The notes under the pieces: model-generated | What the model saw: only the letters and a program-made list of their open reading frames with translations | What the model was told of the DNA's origin: nothing | The model's database searches: none | Made by a program: the position numbers and the translations under genes | Shown: positions 60,455-64,000 of the stretch, piece after piece | How the letters are laid out: every line of letters starts with the position of its first letter | How positions within the stretch are numbered: position 1 is the stretch's first letter | Assembly: GCF_000189635.1 (NCBI RefSeq) | Contig: NW_002476052.1 | Location: 1,784-65,783, forward strand | Length of the DNA: 64,000 nucleotides | Reading direction: 5' to 3' | Origin: Tetrahymena thermophila SB210 | Lineage: Eukaryota > Ciliophora > Oligohymenophorea > Hymenostomatida > Tetrahymenidae

Positions 60455-63400
60455 TCAGAAATTAGATATAACTGAATTTTCATTAAAATTGTTTTCATTG
60501 TTGTTTGTTTAATCTTCTTAGTAATTGATTTTTTAAAAAATTTAGTTGCTTTGATTTTATTATGGATTGAGATTGTTATATTTTCTTTCGCTTAATAAAA
60601 TATTTGAAAATGATTTTTTATATGATTACAGCAAATAAGGTTATTCTGGTTCTTATTGATTGTTTAAAATATTCATCGAACCCATATTGCTTGATTTAAT
60701 CTGTGAATCTTTCATTGAAGAATCTTAGCATGCTACATAGTTTTCGCCATTGAAAGAGTCATTTTCATTTTTATGTTTTTAATTTTATTTAGATTCTGTG
60801 ATTGTTTATACTTTTTAGATAGGGAATTTATATAATTGTTATTCGTTTTATCTTAATTCACTTAATGAGGATTAAACATCAGTTTTACTGTTTGGTGATA
60901 ATTAGTTATTACTAAAATGATCTTTTGGTATATTAGATAGCTCTAAATCGAAAGAGTTAGTAATAAACTTTTTATTAAGAGGATTTTATATTTAAGATTA
61001 GCCATTTGATTTTTCTCTATTTTGGCTTAAGTTGTTGGCAAAACTTTACTAATTATTATAATTTCTAAAACTTGAGAATAGATTTATTTGTGTTATTGTT
61101 TTAGATTCAATTTAATTTTTATTTTTAGTGGCAAAAGAGGCTTCGTTTTCTTAGTCAGACTAAGTAACTACAATTCTATCTAACTTAAACTAAAGGGATT
61201 GCTTTGGACTTAGATTATTATTTTTAGATGGACTAGTTTGCTAGTATTGGCTTTTAAATTGATTCATCATATTTGAAATGAACTTACTTTTATTTTTCTA
61301 TTCCTTAATACTCAAAAGGAAAATATTTCTGTCTTCTGGAGGGAGTTTTAGCAGCTGAAGTAATGCTAATCTTACTTTTTCATAAAGGAGTGGTTTCTTC
61401 TTTTTGTTAAGATACAACTTTAAATCAAAGTTTAATCTAAAGAATGGTATTATATTCAAACAATGCAAAAATGACTCAAAGATACATCTGACGCATTTGT
61501 TTTTTTCTATTACTGTAATCATTTTGTCTGTTATTTTGTTCACTTGCTCTTGCATAACAAGTAGCAAGATATAAGTAATTATTAACCAATTTATGAATAA
61601 AAATAAAACATAATAAAATATACTCAAGCCATTTGTTTCTTCTTCAGAGTATATACCTATTGCTAGCAAAAAGCTTATACAAATTATATGGTTAGAATAT
61701 ATTTCTAAGTTGTTAAATTATGAATTCTTGAAAGGTTATTAGATTCTCAGTAAATAGCTATAGCCCTCAGAAATTAAAATGAGTAGAAGAATTTTAAGAG
61801 TTTAATTAGAGTTGAAAATACTAGCTATGAGTATAAATAATAACCTTTCAGACATCCTAACAAATTCCCAGTAGTAGCTTCTTGTTTTATAGTTGATAGA
61901 TAAGAATGCATATTAACAACTTTCTAATTAAAATGAGTAATCATTAAATCTTTTGTCTTTCATGAAACGTGTTAATTTAGCAAAAAGCATCAAAGGAATC
62001 AAGAATCCTAAGAAAATTATTATAGCAGATAAAACAGTTATATATTCCGGATTACTCCTACACTCTAAACTGGTATTAGCTTAATTATATTTCTTATTAT
62101 CATAAGTTTTGCAAGTAATTAATTGGATTGCTTGAAAAACAAACTCAGGTTAAAAATAAGTAAAAAAGAAAATTACTCCAGCCTTAAGATCACTGATATT
62201 AAATTTCTCTCTCTTATATAAGCTCAGTACCTTTAATGACAAGGCAAGGAAGAAAAAGTGTAAAACTGGAACAAATAAGGATATGAAATAATTATAGTAA
62301 ATATAATGTATCTGGAAAAAGTATTCAGGGAGCAGACAGTTTATGTTCATAGTTGAATTGGTAGCAGGATTTCCAAAATAAAATGATATTTCAGGTAAAA
62401 AGTTTGGAATTTTAATTTCAATAGTACGAATGATGCTTATAAGCTAAAAGTATGTCATTAAAATTTTAATAAGAATATTCTAGCTTTAAAGTTAATCTAC
62501 TTCTCTTATTCTCTTAAACTTCAAAATTTTCATGAATTTTACAAGGATCTATATAATTTTTTAGATACAAAAATGTTTATATATTAATTTATTTTTGTGT
62601 TCATTTAATTAAATTTTTTTTGAATAGTTAGTTTATAAAGTATTTAACTTATAATTTAATGATATTGTTGTCTGCGTTTAGTTTGCAAAAGCATAGATTT
62701 TATTTAATTTTTAAGTAAAAATATACTGCTGCTTCTCATAAAATTAAACTGGATTTAATTAACTTTAAAAATATTTTTTTTTTTTAATTAAATTTATATT
62801 TTCTGATTATAGGGTAGTAGTAGTAGTTAATTAATAAGGACTAAAGGTAATTAAAAAAAATATTTATAATTTTTAAATAAACTTGATTTGCTTATTTTCC
62901 TAACATTTTAAAATGCATTTATTCAATTATGAGCATTTTTCATTTTTCTCAGTTAAAGCACATTAGTGCAACAATTTTAGAATAATTAAACAATAAAAAT
63001 GAAAAAATTCTAAAGTAAATGAAAATTTATAATGATAAAATTTAAAAGTTTATAATTACTTGTGCTTTAAGATAATTGGAAATTGAATAAATTGCTCTTA
63101 CTGTGAAGTATACTGATATAAAAAGTACTCCTAAAACCATAATTAGGCTTATAAAATCAAATTTACAAATTTTGCATAAAGTTTTTCCTAAACGAGAATA
63201 GCTTCCAAAACCTCTGGAATTGAACAAATCACACTCTTAACATAATGGACCAATATAGCCTATTTCACATAATTCGTTACCGACTGTTTATCCACCTTTG
63301 CAACCTTCGAAACCTGAGGAACATTGTAATATTGTGTAGGTTTAATTGGATTCTCTCCAGTAACCTTACTTGATAATTAATTCTTAATTTGCCTTACAGT

Positions 63401-64000
63401 TTGCTCCTATTTGACATTGATCACATACTTCTTTATTCCTAGAATAAGATAAATCAGGACATACTTAGCATTTACTGATATTTGGGTTTAACTGTGAAAT
63501 TTGATTGTTTGTTATTATCTCATATTTTGTGCATCCACGAAAGCGAATGTTAATAATGAATTTGTAATCTTCAAATTGAATGTTTCCACTTTATTCTACT
63601 ATTTATTTCTTTTTTATTATAGGAGAAGTTATCATCAAGTAAACTTCTGTATTTTCTTATCCGTATAATTCTATATTAGAGAAATAAATTGAGTTTGATT
63701 CTTCGTTGTATGAAGAAAATAGATTGCCTCTTATAAAATAATTAACTTATGAATTTGAATCAGAGACTTTTACTGAATTTTTTTTATCCTAACTCATCGA
63801 AATCTCTAAAATTTCCTTTTGCTTTGGAAGGAAAGAATTATTAACAGTTTGATACTCACCATTAAAGTCTTAATATTATAAAATTGCCTCAACTTTTGGC
63901 AATTGTAAGCCAGATCCATGAATTAGAGTATACTCTCCGCTTTTAGATACAAAAATTTCTTCTCCAGTTTCTGTAGTTAACTTGACACTTAAGCGAGAAG
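60455..64000 (-). CDS. Large Cys-rich multi-pass membrane protein (N-terminus outside window)
   Basis: Two - strand exons: 64000-63060 (frame open at the window edge) and 62548-60455, joined in phase 0 through a 511-base AT-rich intron; stop TGA at 60455-60457. About 1010 residues are visible. The first part is extracellular in style: beta-rich segments, then a Cys-rich block with C-x2-C-like spacing (CQVCPDLSYSRNKEVCDQC) and the EGF/laminin-like pattern CEIGYIGPLCQECD. A first membrane helix follows at FISLIMVLGVLFISVYFTV. The second exon holds about six more hydrophobic helices (for example ISLFVPVLHFFFLALSLKV, VLSAIIIFLGFLIPLMLFA, FYYVLFLFINWLIITYILLL), then a long cytoplasmic Ser/Asn/Gln-rich tail. 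Ciliates carry large families of such surface proteins with a Cys-rich GYWR...C...GY-x-G-x-x-C block before the membrane part; the function is mostly unknown. A receptor role is only inferred. Confidence 0.85.
62549..63059 (-). other. Intron of the Cys-rich membrane-protein gene
   Basis: Starts with GTAATTATA after the codons for LKAQ and ends with TATATAG before ILVKFMKIL, read on the - strand. It contains no protein-like frame. Phase 0 on both sides. Confidence 0.75.

Noticed and set aside
1..64000. CRISPR arrays, bacterial operons or ribosome binding sites
   Set aside because: No spaced direct repeats; genetic code and introns show a ciliate nuclear genome.
1..64000. Telomere repeats or chromosome breakage sequence
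   Set aside because: No run of GGGGTT/AACCCC and no match to the Tetrahymena 15-base breakage element was seen, so a macronuclear chromosome end is not supported.

Overview
The window reads as nuclear DNA of a ciliate of the Tetrahymena kind (class Oligohymenophorea). It is extremely AT-rich. Long protein-like reading frames appear only when TAA and TAG are read as glutamine and TGA is the single stop. Genes are split by AT-rich GT-AG introns of about 40 to 500 bases, longer than the 20-35 base introns usual in Paramecium. All coordinates below use this code; a standard-code search breaks almost every gene. Whether this is macronuclear or micronuclear (germline) sequence cannot be decided here: no telomere repeat, chromosome breakage site or clear internal eliminated sequence was recognised. 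Left part (1-38.7 kb): eleven genes, all on the + strand: a large SH3-domain protein (5' end outside the window), a mitochondrial carrier like the ADP/ATP carrier, a membrane hybrid histidine kinase, two adjacent genes with a YqaJ / lambda-exonuclease-type nuclease domain, a coiled-coil protein, a four-helix membrane protein, two very large Asn/Gln-rich proteins that share a C2HC zinc finger near the C-terminus, a small unknown acidic protein between those two, and a long coiled-coil protein. Middle part (38.7-51 kb): at first sight empty, but it holds short exons of a leucine-rich-repeat gene, roughly one repeat per exon, most of them joined in the same intron phase (phase 2). Two further stretches, near 46-47.3 kb and 49.4-50.9 kb, are LRR-like but their frames are broken, so they look like decaying copies unless the assembly has small indels. 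Right part (51.6-64 kb): four genes on the - strand: a compact gene of higher GC content, a Gln-rich coiled-coil protein, a smaller charged protein, and a large Cys-rich multi-pass membrane protein whose N-terminus lies beyond the right edge. The two strand blocks converge near 51 kb. The genes do not form one pathway. The most interesting points are the tandem YqaJ-type nucleases with unrelated N-termini, the pair of giant Asn/Gln-rich zinc-finger proteins, and the phase-2 modular LRR exons with decaying relatives. Exon borders were worked out by hand from frame and phase; where frame, phase and splice sites all agree they are given exactly, otherwise they are marked as unsure.
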